DNA of 64,000 nucleotides, from positions 310,001 through 374,000 of the forward strand of contig NZ_BQID01000003.1 of the NCBI RefSeq assembly GCF_021602345.1, written 5' to 3'. The stretch is from Pseudomonas pharyngis (GTDB lineage: Bacteria; Pseudomonadota; Gammaproteobacteria; Pseudomonadales; Pseudomonadaceae). Below the pieces are notes generated by a model. The model did not search any database. It was given only the letters and a program-made list of their open reading frames with translations, and was not told the origin of the DNA. Positions within the stretch are counted from its first letter, which is position 1; each line of letters starts with the position of its first letter. Of this stretch, positions 39,624 through 48,613 are shown piece after piece. The translations under genes were made by a program, and so were the position numbers.

Positions 39624-40829
39624 CTACAGACTTGATTCAACGCCGTGACGCACGACGCGTTTGTCCAGTTCACCACCCAGCCAGTACGCCAGATCCGCCG
39701 GGCGATCGATCTGCCAGGCGACAAAATCCGCGACCTTGCCGGCTTCCAGCGAACCATGGGTGTCGGCCATGCCCAAGGCTTGTGCCGCATGAATCGTGGC
39801 GCCGGCCAGGGCTTCTTCCGGGGTCATGCGGAAACAGGTGCAGGCCATGTTCAGCATCAGGCGCAAAGACAACGCTGGCGAGGTGCCGGGGTTGAGGTCG
39901 CTGGCGATGGCGATTTTCACTTTGTGTTTGCGCAGGGCGTCCATCGGCGGCAACTGGGTTTCGCGCAGGAAGTAGAACGCGCCCGGCAACAACACCGCGA
40001 CGGTGTCGGACTCGGCCATGGCGATGGCGTCGGCTTCGTCCATGAACTCCAAGTGATCGGCGGAAAGTGCGTGGTAGCGCGCAGCGAGGCTGGAGCCGTG
40101 CAGCGACGACAATTGCTCGGCGTGCAGCTTCACCGGCAGATCGAGTTTTTGCGCGGCGATGAACACCCGCTCGACCTGTTCCGGGGAGAACGCCAGGTAT
40201 TCGCAGAACGCATCCACCGCATCGACCAGGCCTTCGGCGGCCAGCGCGGGCAGCATCTCGGCGCAGATGTGATCGATGTAATCGTCGGCGCGGTCCTTGT
40301 ATTCCGGCGGCAAGGCGTGGGCAGCTAGGCAGGTGCTGCGCACGCTGATCGGCAGCTCGGCGGCGAGGCGACGGATGACCCGCAGAATCTTGCGCTCGCT
40401 GGCCAGATCGAGGCCGTAGCCGGATTTCATTTCGACCGTGGTCACGCCGTCGCGCATCAGGCTTTTCAGGCGTTTGGCGGCGCTGGCGAACAGCTCGTCT
40501 TCCGAGGCTTCGCGCGTGGCCCGCACAGTGCTGGCGATGCCGCCGCCGGCCGCTGCGATTTCGGCATAGCTGACGCCTTGCAGGCGCTTCTCGAACTCGC
40601 CGCTGCGGTTGCCGCCGAACACGGTGTGGGTGTGGCAGTCGATCAAGCCGGGAGTGACCCACGCGCCTTGCAGGTCATTGACCGCCGGGTATTCGCCTGA
40701 CGGCAATTGGCTGCGCGGGCCGATCCACTCGATGAGTGCACCGGACGTCACGATGGCCGCATCCTCGATGATCGAGTAGATGCCTTGCGCCATGGTTGCG
40801 ACGTGGCAGTGTTGCCAGAGGGTTTTCAT
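39624..40829 (-). CDS. hutI: Imidazolonepropionase
   Basis: A 401-aa metal-dependent amidohydrolase opening the imidazolone ring. [16 protein letters not shown] holds the first metal His pair; [18 protein letters not shown] and [10 protein letters not shown] supply the further ligands (His and Asp). The start MKTLWQHC gives the family length. The short spacer to hutH upstream holds a palindromic repeat. Confidence 0.96.
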   Translation of the reverse strand: MKTLWQHCHVATMAQGIYSIIEDAAIVTSGALIEWIGPRSQLPSGEYPAVNDLQGAWVTPGLIDCHTHTVFGGNRSGEFEKRLQGVSYAEIAAAGGGIASTVRATREASEDELFASAAKRLKSLMRDGVTTVEMKSGYGLDLASERKILRVIRRLAAELPISVRSTCLAAHALPPEYKDRADDYIDHICAEMLPALAAEGLVDAVDAFCEYLAFSPEQVERVFIAAQKLDLPVKLHAEQLSSLHGSSLAARYHALSADHLEFMDEADAIAMAESDTVAVLLPGAFYFLRETQLPPMDALRKHKVKIAIASDLNPGTSPALSLRLMLNMACTCFRMTPEEALAGATIHAAQALGMADTHGSLEAGKVADFVAWQIDRPADLAYWLGGELDKRVVRHGVESSL

Positions 40830-40847
40830 CCCAAGTCCTCGTCTTGC

Positions 40848-40878
40848 GATCGTTCCCACGCTCTGCGAGGGAACGATC
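40848..40878. repeat. GATCGTTCCCACGC palindromic repeat, second copy
   Basis: Matches the 9489-9521 repeat with one arm change (GAGGGAACG versus GTGGGAACG). It lies in the spacer between hutH and hutI, inside the presumed operon. Confidence 0.75.
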
Positions 40879-40886
40879 AGTGGTGG

Positions 40887-42419
40887 TTAAAGGCTCGGCA
40901 GCAGTTTCGCCGGAACCAGCTCCGTCAGAACCCGCGAAGCCAGCAGTTCGGTCGCCGCATTGATGTCCGGTGCGAAGAAGCGGTCCTTCTCGTAGAACGG
41001 CACTTCGCGACGCAGAATCCCGCGGGCCTGCTCCAGTTTGGTCGAGGTCTTCAGGCCGTTGCGCAGGTCCAGGCCCTGCACCGCCGCCAGCCATTCCACC
41101 GCGAGAATCCCGCGCGTGTTCTCGGCCATTTCCCACAGGCGCTTGCCGGCGGCCGGGGCCATCGACACGTGGTCTTCCTGGTTGGCGGAGGTTGGCAGGC
41201 TGTCCACCGAATGCGGATGGGACAGCGCCTTGTTTTCGCTGGCCAGGGCCGCAGCGGTCACTTGGGCGATCATGAAGCCGGAGTTCACGCCTCCGTTGGC
41301 GACGAGGAACGGCGGCAGCTGCGACATGTGCTTGTCCATCATCAACGAGATGCGGCGCTCGCTCAGGGAACCGATTTCGGCAATGGCCAGGGCCATGTTG
41401 TCAGCGGCCATGGCCACTGGTTCAGCGTGGAAGTTGCCGCCGGAAATCACGTCGCCTTCGGCCGCGAACACCAGCGGGTTGTCGGATACGGCGTTGGCCT
41501 CGACAGCCAGCACTTCGGCGGCCTGGCGGAACTGGGTCAGGCACGCGCCCATGACTTGTGGCTGGCAACGCAGCGAGTACGGATCCTGCACCTTTTCGCA
41601 GTTCTGGTGCGAGTCGGAGACTTCGCTGCGCTCGCCCAGCAGATCGCGGTAAGCGGCAGCGGCGTCGATCTGGCCTTTCTGGCCACGGGCAGCGTGGATG
41701 CGTGCGTCGAACGGCGAACGCGAACCGAGCACCGCCTCCACCGTCAGACCGCCCAGCGCCAGCGCGCCGGCGAACAGGTCTTCACCTTCGAACAGGCCGC
41801 GCAGCGCGAATGCGGTGGAAACTTGAGTACCGTTGAGCAGCGCCAGACCTTCTTTCGCCGCCAGGGTCAGCGGGGTCAGACCGGCGACTTTCAGCGCTTC
41901 GGTCGCTTCCATCCACTCGCCCTTGTAGCGCGCCTTGCCCTCACCCAGCAGCACCAGCGACATGTGCGCCAGCGGCGCGAGGTCACCGGATGCACCGACC
42001 GAGCCTTTCAACGGAATGTGCGGATAGACCTCGGCGTTGATCAGCGCGATCAGCGCATCGATCACCACGCGACGGATGCCAGAGAAACCACGGCTGAGGC
42101 TGTTGACCTTGAGCACCATGATCAGGCGCACCAGCTCATCGCTGATCGGCTGGCCGACACCGGCGGCGTGGGACAGCACCAGCGAACGCTGGAGGTTTTC
42201 CAGGTCTTCGCTGGCGATGCGGGTCGAGGCCAGCAGGCCGAAACCGGTGTTGATGCCGTAGGCGGTGCGGTTTTCCGCAAGGATCTGCTCGACGCAGGCC
42301 ACGCTGGCCTCGATCTGCGCGCTGGCGCTGTTGTCGAGGGTCAGCTTGACCGGGTTCTGATAAACGTCACGCAGTTGGGCCAGGCTCAGTTGGCCGGGGA
42401 TCAGGTTCAGCGCAGTCAT
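40887..42419 (-). CDS. hutH: Histidine ammonia-lyase
   Basis: The histidase (510 aa) that turns histidine into urocanate and ammonia. The MIO cofactor triad Ala143-Ser144-Gly145 is intact within [15 protein letters not shown]. The catalytic residues known from P. putida histidase are in place with a one-residue offset: Tyr54 (AYGINTG), Asn196 (LNGTQV), Gln278-Asp-Pro-Tyr281 and Arg284 ([15 protein letters not shown]), and the Glu in NQEDHVSM. This should be the working enzyme; the neighbouring paralogue lacks these features. It precedes hutI and hutG. Confidence 0.97.
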   Translation of the reverse strand: MTALNLIPGQLSLAQLRDVYQNPVKLTLDNSASAQIEASVACVEQILAENRTAYGINTGFGLLASTRIASEDLENLQRSLVLSHAAGVGQPISDELVRLIMVLKVNSLSRGFSGIRRVVIDALIALINAEVYPHIPLKGSVGASGDLAPLAHMSLVLLGEGKARYKGEWMEATEALKVAGLTPLTLAAKEGLALLNGTQVSTAFALRGLFEGEDLFAGALALGGLTVEAVLGSRSPFDARIHAARGQKGQIDAAAAYRDLLGERSEVSDSHQNCEKVQDPYSLRCQPQVMGACLTQFRQAAEVLAVEANAVSDNPLVFAAEGDVISGGNFHAEPVAMAADNMALAIAEIGSLSERRISLMMDKHMSQLPPFLVANGGVNSGFMIAQVTAAALASENKALSHPHSVDSLPTSANQEDHVSMAPAAGKRLWEMAENTRGILAVEWLAAVQGLDLRNGLKTSTKLEQARGILRREVPFYEKDRFFAPDINAATELLASRVLTELVPAKLLPSL

Positions 42420-42536
42420 TTAAATGCTCCTTTTGAGGCATTGTTATTAACTACCAGTCGCTCCGGAGCATTCCGTTATCCGTCGCTTCTCGTCTTTTGG
42501 ACGATCCGCGCCTTGGCACGCTGGTATGGGTAGTTG

Positions 42537-44060
42537 TCAGTGCAGATTCGGTAATGCGTTGTGCAGCAGATCCGGGTCTTTCAGAACGCTTGCGGCAGCG
42601 GCGATGTCCGGCGCCAGCCAGCGGTCCTGATCGTAGGCCGGGACCTTTTCGCGCAGCAGTCGCCAGGCGGTATCGGTGCCCGCGCCGAAGCGCTGTTCCT
42701 TGAGAAATTCAAACGCCTGGGCCGCCAGCAGGTACTCGATGGCGAGGATCTGCGTGCAGTTTTCCAGCGCGCGATGCAGCTTCAGCGCGGCGTTGGTGCC
42801 CATGCTCAGATGGTCTTCCTGCAGGCCCGAGGTGACGTAGTTGTCGAGCACCGCCGGTTGCGCCAACTGGCGGTTTTCCGCGCACAGCGACGCGGCGACG
42901 TATTGCACGATCATCATCCCGGAGTTCACCCCCGGATTGGCCACCAGAAACGCCGGCAGACCGCTGACGTGCGGGTTGATCAGGCGATCCAGACGCCGCT
43001 CGGCAATCGAGCCGATTTCGGCCATCGCAATCGCCAGCAGATCCGCCGCCAGCGCCACTGATTGCCCGTGCGGGTTGGCCTGGGACATCACCCGGAAGTC
43101 GTCCGGTGTGCCCAGCAGCAAAGGGTTGTCGGTGCAGCCATTGAGTTCGGTTTCGATCTGTTTGATCGCGTGTTCCAGTTGATCGCGGGCGGCACCGTGC
43201 ACCTGCGGGATCGAGCGGATGCTCAAGGCATCCTGAGTGCGAATGCCTTTGCTCGCGGCGATCACTTCGCTGCCATCGAGCAAGGCGCGCAGATTGACGC
43301 CGACCTGCTGCATGCCCGGATGCGGTTTGAGCGCAATGATCTCGGCATCGAACGCGGCGATCTGACCGCGCTGGGCTTCGAAGCTCATCGCACCGATCAC
43401 GTCGGCCCATTGCAGCAGACGCGTGGCGTCGGCAATCGCCAGGCAACCGAGGCCGGTCATGCACGGCGTGCCGTTGACCAGGCACAGACCGTCCTTCGCC
43501 CCGAGCTGCACCGGTTGCAGGCCCTCTTCGGCCAGCGCCTGCTGTGCAGACACGATCTGCCCGCGATAGCTGACATCGCCCACGCCCAGCAGCGCGATGC
43601 CGATGTGCGCCATGTGGGTCAGGTAACCCACCGAACCCTGGGACGGTACTTGTGGGGTGATACCGCGATTGAGCAGCGCCAGCAGCGCTTCGACCACCCG
43701 GCGATGAATGCCGGATTTGCCGTGGCTGTAGTTGCGGATCGCAGCGCACAGGATGGCGCGGGTCTGCTCATCGGCCAGCACCGGACCGACGCCACACGCA
43801 TGGCTGAGCAAGGTGTTGCGCGACAGCTGACTGAGCTGTTCGTCTTTCAGCGAGACGTTGCACAGCGCACCGAGCCCGGTGTTCACGCCATAGGCGCGCT
43901 CACCGCTGGCGACGATGCGCTGGACGATGCCTTGCGCGTTTTCAATGCACGCCCAGGTCTGCGCCGACAGCTCGAGCTGCGCGCCATGACGAGCGACTGC
44001 GACCACATCCTGCCAACGCATCGGGGCGTCGGCGATAACGATTTTTTCAGCCTGGGACAT
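42537..44060 (-). CDS. Histidase-like protein without the MIO triad
   Basis: A 507-aa full-length member of the aromatic/histidine ammonia-lyase family, adjacent to true hutH. The normal [15 protein letters not shown] reads GSVGYLTHMAHI here (residues 142-153): alignment loses exactly Ala-Ser-Gly, so no MIO ring can form. The active-site loop QDPYSLR reads QDALSIR (276-282), so the catalytic Tyr is Leu. Kept are Tyr57 (AYGVNTG), Asn196 (VNGT), Arg282 and Glu415 (QEDHLSM). No frameshift is seen and the codon pattern looks normal, so it looks selected rather than decayed. It may be what Pseudomonas annotators call hutH1. I do not assign a reaction. Confidence 0.85.
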   Translation of the reverse strand: MSQAEKIVIADAPMRWQDVVAVARHGAQLELSAQTWACIENAQGIVQRIVASGERAYGVNTGLGALCNVSLKDEQLSQLSRNTLLSHACGVGPVLADEQTRAILCAAIRNYSHGKSGIHRRVVEALLALLNRGITPQVPSQGSVGYLTHMAHIGIALLGVGDVSYRGQIVSAQQALAEEGLQPVQLGAKDGLCLVNGTPCMTGLGCLAIADATRLLQWADVIGAMSFEAQRGQIAAFDAEIIALKPHPGMQQVGVNLRALLDGSEVIAASKGIRTQDALSIRSIPQVHGAARDQLEHAIKQIETELNGCTDNPLLLGTPDDFRVMSQANPHGQSVALAADLLAIAMAEIGSIAERRLDRLINPHVSGLPAFLVANPGVNSGMMIVQYVAASLCAENRQLAQPAVLDNYVTSGLQEDHLSMGTNAALKLHRALENCTQILAIEYLLAAQAFEFLKEQRFGAGTDTAWRLLREKVPAYDQDRWLAPDIAAAASVLKDPDLLHNALPNLH

Positions 44061-44100
44061 CTAAAACCTCACCCGAACATTGATGCAGCTTTGCCGACGC

Positions 44101-44168
44101 TATCGCGAGCAGGCTCGCTCCCACAGGAGACCGCATTCCAACTGTGGGAGCGAGCCTGCTCGCGATGG
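44101..44168. repeat. Inverted REP doublet between hutV and the histidase-like gene
   Basis: TATCGCGAGCAGGCTCGCTC...CCACAGG at the left and CTGTGGGAGCGAGCCTGCTC...GCGATGG at the right, about 26 bases apart. A REPIN-like unit at the 3' end of hutV. Confidence 0.85.
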
Positions 44169-44194
44169 GGCCGGCCCAGCCAACACAAATCTGT

Positions 44195-45025
44195 TTAAAC
44201 CACCGCCGCCCGCCGCTGCACGAAGCGGTCGACATATTCGTCCGCCGGCGAATGCAGGATCTCTTTCGGCGTACCGACCTGGATCAGGCGGCCGTCCTTG
44301 AGGATCGCGATGCGGTTGCCGATGCGCACGGCCTCGTCGAGGTCGTGGGTGATGAAGACGATGGTCTTGTGCAGGGTTTTTTGCAGCTCCAGCAACTGGT
44401 CCTGCATCTCGGCGCGGATCAGCGGATCCAGCGCGCTGAACGCCTCGTCCATCAGGATGATGTCGGTGTCCGCCGCCAATGCCCGGGCCAGACCTACACG
44501 CTGGCGCATGCCGCCGGAGAGCTGGTGCGGGTATTTGTTTTCGTAGCCCTTTAGGCCCACGGTGTTGATCCAGTGCAACGCGCGTTCGGCGCACATCTGC
44601 TTGCTCTCGCCGCGCACTTTCAGGCCGTAGGCGACGTTGTCGAGCACGGTCTTGTGCGGCAGCAGACCGAAGCTCTGGAACACCATGCTGATCTTGTGCC
44701 GGCGAAATTCGCGCAAGGCGTCCATGTCGTATTGCAGGATGTCCACGCCATCCACCAGGATCGCGCCGCTGGTCGGGTCGATCAGGCGGTTGAAGTGGCG
44801 CACCAGGGTCGATTTGCCGGAGCCGGACAGGCCCATGATCACGAAGATCTCGCCGGTGCCGATGCTCAGGGACAAGTCGTTGACCCCGACCACGCAACCG
44901 GTTTCGTTCAGCACCTGATCCTTGGTCTTGCCCTGGCCGACCATCGCCAGAGCGTCCTTGGCGCGGTTGCCGAAAATCTTGAAGACGTTTTTGACTTCGA
45001 TCTTGCTCACGGTTGCGTTGCTCAT
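44195..45025 (-). CDS. hutV: Histidine/quaternary-amine ABC transporter, ATP-binding subunit
   Basis: A 276-aa ATPase of the ProV/OpuAA type. Walker A GLSGSGKST, signature LSGGMRQR, Walker B IILMDEAFSALDP and the H-loop ITHDLDEA are present. It stops at about 276 residues, without the C-terminal CBS pair of the longer ProV proteins. It overlaps hutW by four bases. Confidence 0.93.
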   Translation of the reverse strand: MSNATVSKIEVKNVFKIFGNRAKDALAMVGQGKTKDQVLNETGCVVGVNDLSLSIGTGEIFVIMGLSGSGKSTLVRHFNRLIDPTSGAILVDGVDILQYDMDALREFRRHKISMVFQSFGLLPHKTVLDNVAYGLKVRGESKQMCAERALHWINTVGLKGYENKYPHQLSGGMRQRVGLARALAADTDIILMDEAFSALDPLIRAEMQDQLLELQKTLHKTIVFITHDLDEAVRIGNRIAILKDGRLIQVGTPKEILHSPADEYVDRFVQRRAAVV

Positions 45026-45873
45026 TTGCTCACCTCATGCCGTGGCCGACCATACGCCTGGGTAATGCGGTCGATGACCACTGCGAGAATCACGATCGCC
45101 AGACCGGCTTCCAGGCCACGTCCGACGTTGAGGGTCTGAATGCCCACCAGCACATCTTCACCCAGGCCACGGGCGCCGATCATCGAGGCGATTACCACCA
45201 TCGACAGGGCCATCATGGTGGTCTGGTTGATCCCGGCCATGATGCTCGGCAGGGCCAGCGGCAGTTGCACGCCGAACAGTTGCTGCCAGCGGTTGGCGCC
45301 GAAGGCGTTGATGGCTTCCATCACTTCGCCGTCGACCTGGCGGATGCCCAGATCGGTCAGGCGGATCAGCGGCGGCGCGGCGTAGATCACGGTGGCGAAA
45401 ATCGCCGGCACCTTGCCCAGGCCGAACAGCATCAGCACCGGAATCAGGTACACGAAGCTCGGCATGGTCTGCATGATGTCGAGCAGCGGCATCAGCACCG
45501 AACGCAGGCGATTGCTGCGCGCCGAGAGAATCCCCAGCGGTACGCCGATCAGCACCGAAATGACCGTCGCCACCATCATCAGCGCGAGGGTCTGCATCAA
45601 CTTGTCCCACAGACCGACGGCGCCGACCAGGAACAACAGACCGACGATCACGGCGGTGGTCACGACTTTGCGCGTTGCGTGCCAGGCCACGACGCCGACG
45701 ATGGCCAGCATCAACCACCACGGTGCGGCGCGCAGCAGGCCTTCAAGATTGACGATGGCCCACAGCAGGGTGTCGGAGATGTGGCGGAACACATCGCCAT
45801 AGTTGGTGACCAGCGCATCGACCCAACCGTTGACCCAGTCGGCGATGGAAAAGGTAAAGCTTTCGGGAAACAT
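45022..45873 (-). CDS. hutW: Histidine/quaternary-amine ABC transporter permease
   Basis: A 283-aa ProW-type permease with about seven hydrophobic segments. The EAA-type loop is AINAFGANRWQQLFGVQLPLALPSIMAG; MQTMPSFVYLIPVLMLFGLG is typical for OpuAB/ProW. It lies between hutX and hutV in the same direction with an ATGA junction to hutV. Confidence 0.93.
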   Translation of the reverse strand: MFPESFTFSIADWVNGWVDALVTNYGDVFRHISDTLLWAIVNLEGLLRAAPWWLMLAIVGVVAWHATRKVVTTAVIVGLLFLVGAVGLWDKLMQTLALMMVATVISVLIGVPLGILSARSNRLRSVLMPLLDIMQTMPSFVYLIPVLMLFGLGKVPAIFATVIYAAPPLIRLTDLGIRQVDGEVMEAINAFGANRWQQLFGVQLPLALPSIMAGINQTTMMALSMVVIASMIGARGLGEDVLVGIQTLNVGRGLEAGLAIVILAVVIDRITQAYGRPRHEVSK

Positions 45874-45957
45874 AAGCGGCTCTCAATCAGGAAACTCAAT
45901 CAAGCGATTGCGGCGAACACCCCGGCCAGCCTCTCGGTTGGCCGGGAGGAATTCGAC

Positions 45958-46926
45958 CTACAGCGCCGCGTCGATTTTCTTGGCAGCGTCTTCACTGACC
46001 CACGCATGCCAGACCTCAGGATGTTCCTTGAGGAAGATTTTCGCCAGTTTTGGCGACTCGATACGTTCCTTCGCCATGCGGCCCAGGTTCTGGTTCAGCA
46101 GGTCGATCGGCAGGTTGACCTTTTCCAGCACGGCCACCAGCTCCGGCGCTTGTTCGTGGAAGGTCTTGGACAGACCGACCTTGATGGTCACGGTTTTGTC
46201 GACGCCCGGTTTCTCATCCAGTTTGACTGCGTCGATCTGGCCCATCAGCGGGGTTGGCGTCCAGTAGTAGAACAGGATCGGCTCGCCACGTTTGTAACTC
46301 GACAGCACGGCCGCATCCAACGCCGGACCAGTGCCCGGGCGGAAGTTGGTGTAGCTGTTTTCCAAGCCGTAGCTTTTCAGCATTTCGCTGTTGTCCAGCT
46401 CGCAGGTCCAGCCGGCCGGGCAGTTGTAGAAGCGGCCCTTGGAAGGCTCTTCGGCGTCTTTGAAGACGGCGGCGTATTTGCCCAGATCGGCGATGTTTTT
46501 CAGGTCCGGTGCCTTCGCTTCGATCTTGCGCTTGGCATCGCCTTCGATCACGTAGCGCGGCACGTACCAGCCTTCCACCGCACCGACCACCGGCGCGCCG
46601 ACACCGACGACCTTGCCGGCCTTCTCGGCCTTGTTCCAGACCTCGCTGCGGCCAACCCATTCTTCGGCGAAGATCTGGATGTCGTTGCTGCTCAGGGCGT
46701 TTTCCATGGTGATGGAGTTGCCCGGCAGGCTGTCGGTCTTGCAGTCGTAACCTTTTTCCAGCACCACTTGCAGAAGGTCGGTCAGCAGCATGCCGCTTTC
46801 CCAGTTCAGGCCGGCGAATTTCACCGTTTTGCCGGACTCGCACCAGCCGGCGGCCTGGGTCGCGCCGGCGCTGGCCAGCAGGCCCATGGAAAGCAATGTG
46901 GTCAGCAGGGTCTTGTTCGATTTCAT
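45958..46926 (-). CDS. hutX: Histidine/quaternary-amine ABC transporter binding protein
   Basis: A 322-aa OpuAC/ProX-like periplasmic protein. The start MKSNKTLLTTLLSMG follows TAGGAGC; the signal peptide ends at ATQAAG. FAGLNWESGMLLTDLLQ, QIFAEEWVGRSEVW and FYYWTPTPLMGQ are pocket regions. A Cys pair (FYNCPAGWTCELD) suggests a periplasmic disulphide. As part of hutXWV it probably imports histidine, although the family mostly handles proline/betaine. Confidence 0.9.
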   Translation of the reverse strand: MKSNKTLLTTLLSMGLLASAGATQAAGWCESGKTVKFAGLNWESGMLLTDLLQVVLEKGYDCKTDSLPGNSITMENALSSNDIQIFAEEWVGRSEVWNKAEKAGKVVGVGAPVVGAVEGWYVPRYVIEGDAKRKIEAKAPDLKNIADLGKYAAVFKDAEEPSKGRFYNCPAGWTCELDNSEMLKSYGLENSYTNFRPGTGPALDAAVLSSYKRGEPILFYYWTPTPLMGQIDAVKLDEKPGVDKTVTIKVGLSKTFHEQAPELVAVLEKVNLPIDLLNQNLGRMAKERIESPKLAKIFLKEHPEVWHAWVSEDAAKKIDAAL

Positions 46927-46996
46927 TGTTGTGACGCTCCTAATCATGAATTGGCTTACGGCAGTCAAGAGGCATCCAGCCCTGTCCACGTCCAAA

Positions 46997-48469
46997 TCAG
47001 GCCTGCGCCGCAGCGCGACCGGCCCCGCTTGTTTTAGGTTGTACAACGCTGTCCTGCTCGACGGGCAGAATCAGTCGATCGGGTACGGTGCCGTGCCATT
47101 TTTTCGCGCAGACGTAGTACAGCGCTGCGGGAAGCACGAGACCGATGATCCAGGAAATATCCACATCCCCCAGGGCTGCTACCAATGGACCGGTATAGAA
47201 CTTGGTGGAAATGAACGGCAGTTGCACCAGCACCCCGAACACGTAAACGCTGATACCGAGGATGTTCCAGCGGCCGTAGCGACCGTTCGGATCCGCCAGC
47301 GCCGGTACGTCGTAGCGCTCGCGGGTAATGCAGTAGTAGTCCACCAGATTGATCGCGCTCCACGGCGTGAAGAACGCCAGCAGGAACAGGATGAAGGACT
47401 TGAACGCACCGAGGAACGAGTGCTGGCCGAGCAGCGCGATCAGGGTCGCCGCGCCGACGATCCCCAGCACGAACACCAGACGCTGCATGCGGGTAACCGT
47501 CAGGTGGCCACGGAAGCCGCTGATGATGGTCGCGATGCACATGAAGCTGCCGTAGGAGTTCAGGGTGGAGATGGTGACCTTGCCGAACGCGATGCTGAAA
47601 TACAGCAGCGCGGCGGTGGCACCGGTCCCGCCCAGACCGACGATGTAGGCGACTTCATGACCGGCGAATTGCCCGTTGGCCGAAGCGGCCGCGAACACAC
47701 CGAGGATCATCGCCACCTGCGCACCGATCACCGAACCGGCACCGGCGGCGAAGAAGGTTTTCACCGAAGACACCTGGCTCGGCAGGTAACGCGAGTAATC
47801 CGCCACGTACGGGCCGAAAGCGATCTGCCAGGAGGCCGCGAGCGACACCGCCAGCAGGAAACTGCTCCAGCTGAAGTGGCGGATTTCCAGAAGTGCGCCG
47901 ACGTCCACCTGACTCATCAGACGGCTGAACAGGTACACGAAAGCAATCACGCCAATGACACTGGCGATGCGGCCGATCCAGTGAATCACCCGATAGCCGA
48001 GCACCGTGACCACGACGATGACGCTGGCGAAAAGCAGGATGCCGACGGTGTCGCTGACCCCGAACAACTGGCCCAGCGCCTGACCCGACAACACCGTTCC
48101 GGTGGCGGTGAAGCCGAGGTACATCAGGCACACCAGCACGATCGGAATCGCCGCGCCGTAGACGCCGAACTGCACCCGGCTGGAAATCATCTGCGGCAGG
48201 CCAAGCTTCGGCCCTTGCGCCGCGTGCAGCGCCATCACCCCGCCGCCCAGCAGTTGACCGATCAGCAGACCGATCAACGACCAGAACACATCGCCACCCA
48301 GCACCACGGCCAGGGCCCCGGTGACAATCGCGGTGATTTGCAGGTTGGCACCCATCCACAGGGTGAACTGACTGAACAGACGACCGTGTCTTTCCGCTTC
48401 CGGGATGTAGTCGATCGAACGCCTTTCGATCAACGGTTTACTGCCTGCACGATCGGTGTTGCCCGCCAT
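46997..48469 (-). CDS. NCS1-family (CodB-like) permease, probable urocanate transporter
   Basis: A 490-aa membrane protein with about 12 hydrophobic segments, of the nucleobase:cation symporter-1 family. Helix 1 has FTLWMGANLQI, then GGGVMALHAAQGPKLGLPQMISSR, both typical of NCS1. In hut loci of P. fluorescens such a gene is linked to urocanate uptake (called hutTu by some). It is flanked by hutU and hutX in the same direction. The substrate is assigned from context. Confidence 0.82.
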   Translation of the reverse strand: MAGNTDRAGSKPLIERRSIDYIPEAERHGRLFSQFTLWMGANLQITAIVTGALAVVLGGDVFWSLIGLLIGQLLGGGVMALHAAQGPKLGLPQMISSRVQFGVYGAAIPIVLVCLMYLGFTATGTVLSGQALGQLFGVSDTVGILLFASVIVVVTVLGYRVIHWIGRIASVIGVIAFVYLFSRLMSQVDVGALLEIRHFSWSSFLLAVSLAASWQIAFGPYVADYSRYLPSQVSSVKTFFAAGAGSVIGAQVAMILGVFAAASANGQFAGHEVAYIVGLGGTGATAALLYFSIAFGKVTISTLNSYGSFMCIATIISGFRGHLTVTRMQRLVFVLGIVGAATLIALLGQHSFLGAFKSFILFLLAFFTPWSAINLVDYYCITRERYDVPALADPNGRYGRWNILGISVYVFGVLVQLPFISTKFYTGPLVAALGDVDISWIIGLVLPAALYYVCAKKWHGTVPDRLILPVEQDSVVQPKTSGAGRAAAQA

Positions 48470-48512
48470 GATTCAACCTCTGTGGATTGTTCTGGATTTT
48501 GCTGTTTTGGTT

Positions 48513-48606
48513 CCTGTGGGAGTGAGCCTGCTCGCGATGAGGGCGGTTCATGCAACATTTTCGTTGACTGACAAACCGCTATCGCGAGCAGGCTCGCTCC
48601 TACAGG
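48513..48606. repeat. Inverted REP doublet between hutU and the NCS1 permease gene
   Basis: CCTGTGGGAGTGAGCCTGCT at the left and AGCAGGCTCGCTCCTACAGG at the right, with TCGCGAT inside each arm, about 45 bases apart. It lies just past the hutU stop. Confidence 0.85.
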
Positions 48607-48613
48607 GCAAGCA

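Noticed and set aside
42424-42500. GG-N10-GC match upstream of hutH on the minus strand
   Set aside because: Halves read CGGATAACGG and ATGC; too weak to call.
42513-42530. TTGGCACGCTGGTATGGG as a sigma-54 promoter on the plus strand
   Set aside because: The -24 half TGGCACG is perfect but the -12 position has TG rather than GC, and it would point into the antisense of hutH-type genes' spacer with no plus-strand gene after it.
40707-42533. 608-aa open frame opposite hutH
   Set aside because: Antisense shadow of a well-supported gene.
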